A stretch of 26,540 nt of DNA from positions 1 to 26,540 of the IMG/VR virus record IMGVR_UViG_3300020418_000040; one strand, 5' to 3'. Every line of letters begins with the position of its first letter. The stretch's first letter is position 1. Shown in pieces: positions 24,869 to 26,540 of the stretch. Below the pieces are notes generated by a model, which was not told where the DNA came from, ran no database searches, and saw nothing but the letters and a program-made list of their open reading frames with translations. Source of the stretch: a virus. The position numbers were made by a program, and so were the translations under genes.

Positions 24869-26314
24869 ATGCCACTTTCTCCGTATTTTTTACAAGGGTC
24901 TTCAAGTGAACAGAGATTAGTTCAAGATCTTATTAATGAACAGTTAAAAATTTATGGGCAAGACATAGTTTATCTTCCTCGTAAAATTATAAACAAAAAA
25001 ACAATTATGAAAGAGGTTGTAGCCTCTACATTTGATGATGCTTATCGTATGGAAGCATATCTATTAAATTATCAGGGATTTGAAGGAAACGGAGATATTT
25101 TACAAAAATTTGGAGTGCAAACTACGGATGCAGTCACGTTTGTAGTATCAAAAGAAAGGTATGAAGATTTTATTAGCCCATTTTTAAACGCAGATAGTAA
25201 TATAGAATTAGCATCAAGACCAGAGGAAGGAGATTTAATTTATTTCCCTCTCGATAATACAATGTTTGAAATCAAATATGTGGAGGGTAAAAAACCATTT
25301 TATCAGTTAAACAATCTTTATGTTTATACTCTCAGTTGTGAGGTAATGGATTATGCTCTTGATGAAAATATTGATGTTGGAATTGAAGAAGTAGATAAGG
25401 CAGCTGTTGAATTTGGATTTACTACAAGATTAAGTATGGTGAGTATTGCTGCTTCTACTGCAACTGCAACAGTTCAATTATCTAAAAATGCAGGTAATAT
25501 TAATGTTGGTAAGGCAGTTACTAAAATTGACTTAATTAATGATGGAACTGGATATACACTTCCACCACTAATCGGTATATCTTCAGCACCAAGTGCAGGA
25601 TTCAACGCAACTGCTGTTGCGATTATGACAAGTCGAAGTGGGCAAACTGGCCAATCAATAGACCACATTGAAATAACTAATCCTGGTTTTGGATATACAA
25701 TTACTCCAACAGTAACGATTCGAAGTCAAAATGTATTTGGAACTGGTGCTGCTGCAACTGCAATCATAGCAGAGGGAACACTCTCAACACCAACCATTAC
25801 CAATCCTGGTGCGAGTTATGCTATTGTTCCGAACGTTACAATAAATCCTGTTGGATTAGATACGAATATTGGTATTGGATCAACTGCACAGGCAGTTGCG
25901 ATTGTTAATACTCTTGGTCAAGTCGCTTCAATTAGATATACATTTGCTGGTGTTGGGTATACTGCAACTCCAACTTTAACAATTGACCCACCAGCAAGAG
26001 CTGGATTAGCAACTGGAAATTATGTGTTTAAAGAAATTGTTAGAGGAGTATCAACAGGAACAACAGCATTTGTTGCTGATTGGGATAGTGATGATAGAAT
26101 ACTCAAAGTCACAAATGTTGCTGGAAGTGGATTTGCAGTTGGTGAATCAGTTGTTGGTATTGGAACTACCTTATTGGGTTCAGATTCTGAGTATGTTGTG
26201 AGAGATACATCCGATCAAGATGAGTATGATACATACAATGAAAATATACTGGTTGAGTCCGAAGCAGACTCAATTATTGACTTTACTGAAGACAATCCGT
26301 TTGGTGATTTCTAA
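24869..26314 (+). CDS. 14: Neck protein gp14 with inserted beta repeats
   Basis: 481 residues against 256 in T4. The N-terminal ~170 residues match T4 gp14: a Y-L-P-R-K motif (T4 Y-V-P-R-E), F-E-G-N-G-D, LQKFGVQTTDAVTFVVS, and EEGDLIYFPLDNTMFEI and KPFYQL (T4 has GDLIYFPMDNSLFEI and DPFYQL). The acidic C terminus ends DNPFGDF, like the T4 end SSPFDNDFMD. Between these ends, about residues 214-390 form four GxGY-type beta repeats (GTGYTLPPL, GFGYTITPT, GASYAIVPN, GVGYTATPT), then a WDSDD / FAVGES module. These have no T4 counterpart and may decorate the neck, where T4 carries whiskers. AGG at 24858-24860 serves as the ribosome site. Confidence 0.93.
   Translation: MPLSPYFLQGSSSEQRLVQDLINEQLKIYGQDIVYLPRKIINKKTIMKEVVASTFDDAYRMEAYLLNYQGFEGNGDILQKFGVQTTDAVTFVVSKERYEDFISPFLNADSNIELASRPEEGDLIYFPLDNTMFEIKYVEGKKPFYQLNNLYVYTLSCEVMDYALDENIDVGIEEVDKAAVEFGFTTRLSMVSIAASTATATVQLSKNAGNINVGKAVTKIDLINDGTGYTLPPLIGISSAPSAGFNATAVAIMTSRSGQTGQSIDHIEITNPGFGYTITPTVTIRSQNVFGTGAAATAIIAEGTLSTPTITNPGASYAIVPNVTINPVGLDTNIGIGSTAQAVAIVNTLGQVASIRYTFAGVGYTATPTLTIDPPARAGLATGNYVFKEIVRGVSTGTTAFVADWDSDDRILKVTNVAGSGFAVGESVVGIGTTLLGSDSEYVVRDTSDQDEYDTYNENILVESEADSIIDFTEDNPFGDF
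25510..26040 (+). repeat. Four GxGY-type beta repeats inserted in gp14
   Basis: Four protein-level units of about 40-45 residues, each with I/T-x-I-x-x-x-G-x-G/S-Y-x-x-x-P-x-x-x-I followed by an alanine-rich strand: GFNATAVAIM, GTGAAATAIIAE, GIGSTAQAVAIV and, in shortened form, the last unit. The DNA of the units is clearly diverged, so recent tandem duplication is unlikely. Confidence 0.8.
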
Positions 26315-26317
26315 ATA
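26310..26317 (+). promoter_or_regulatory. Possible variant late promoter (TCTAAATA) before gene 15
   Basis: TCTAAATA differs by one base from TATAAATA and overlaps the stop codon of gene 14. It lies 24 bases before the ATG of gene 15, within the 20-29 base range seen for the two exact promoters. Because this DNA is AT-rich and the match is imperfect, the call is tentative. Confidence 0.4.
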
Positions 26318-26341
26318 GTTTGGATAAGTCCTGTTTAAGTT

Positions 26342-26540
26342 ATGTTAGGAACCTATTATTACCATGAAATTATCAGAAGGACTATTATAGCCTTTGGTAC
26401 TCTTTTCAATACAATTGACATCAAACATCAGACTGCTGCAGGTGCAGCATTTTCAACTGTAAGAGTTCCGATTGCTTATGGCCCAACAGAAAAGTTTTTA
26501 GCAAGACTAGAACAGAAACCAGATTTAAGAAAGAGAGTTG
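26342..26540 (+). CDS. 15: Tail sheath stabilizer/completion protein gp15 (3'-truncated)
   Basis: The first 66 residues of a T4 gp15-type protein; the frame is open to the right edge. T4 gp15 forms the hexameric ring that caps the tail tube and sheath and binds the neck. Here MLGTYYYHEIIRRTIIAFGT and LFNTIDIKHQ align with T4 FGYFYNSSFRRYATLMGDLF and SNIQIKRQ. VRVPIAYGPTEKFLARL aligns with T4 IRVPITYASKEHFMMKL. The ATG is the first in frame after gene 14, 27 bases downstream. The ribosome site is weak. The order 13-14-15 agrees with T4. Confidence 0.92.
   Translation, partial: MLGTYYYHEIIRRTIIAFGTLFNTIDIKHQTAAGAAFSTVRVPIAYGPTEKFLARLEQKPDLRKRV

Overview
The window is a block of virion-assembly genes from a T4-like marine myovirus. 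All genes are on the + strand, coding is almost gapless, and the DNA is strongly AT-rich. The gene order is 25, 6, [giant gene], 8, [second giant gene], small fibre genes, 13, 14, 15. The protein signatures fit the cyanophage (Kyanoviridae-type) and pelagiphage branch of T4-like phages. The host (Prochlorococcus, Synechococcus, Pelagibacter or another) cannot be settled from this window, because no metabolic gene, tRNA or host marker is present.

Layout: the 3' end of gene 25 (1-258) and gene 6 (258-2141) encode baseplate wedge proteins. A 3479-residue ORF (2145-12584) fills the position of T4 gene 7. It is a mosaic of beta-repeat modules with a degenerate YHYH-type domain inside. A T4-type late promoter (TATAAATA, 12589-12596) precedes gene 8 (12617-14248), which is much longer than in T4. 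A 2446-residue structural protein with a DUF4815-like N terminus (14253-21593) sits where T4 has genes 9-12. A 74-residue coiled-coil protein (21593-21817) ends this block.

A second late promoter (21820-21827) starts a run of a 112-residue virion-type protein, a 75-residue glycine-rich protein, a 480-residue fibre-like protein and a 58-residue coiled-coil protein. This leads into the neck genes 13 (24049-24864) and 14 (24869-26314). Gene 15 (tail completion) starts at 26342, behind a possible variant late promoter, and runs off the right edge.

The genes work together as a late transcription block. Gp25, gp6, gp8 and the two giants should build the baseplate wedge and its periphery, the small genes its fibre-like parts, and gp13, gp14 and gp15 the neck and the head-proximal end of the tail. 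The most unusual feature is that the same few beta-rich modules recur inside otherwise unrelated proteins: the two giants, gp8 and gp14. A short G-I/V-x-T motif reaches even into gp13. The core proteins have therefore grown by taking up a shared pool of modules. No RNA genes, CRISPR arrays, insertion sequences or convincing terminators were seen. The longest non-coding stretch is 39 bases.
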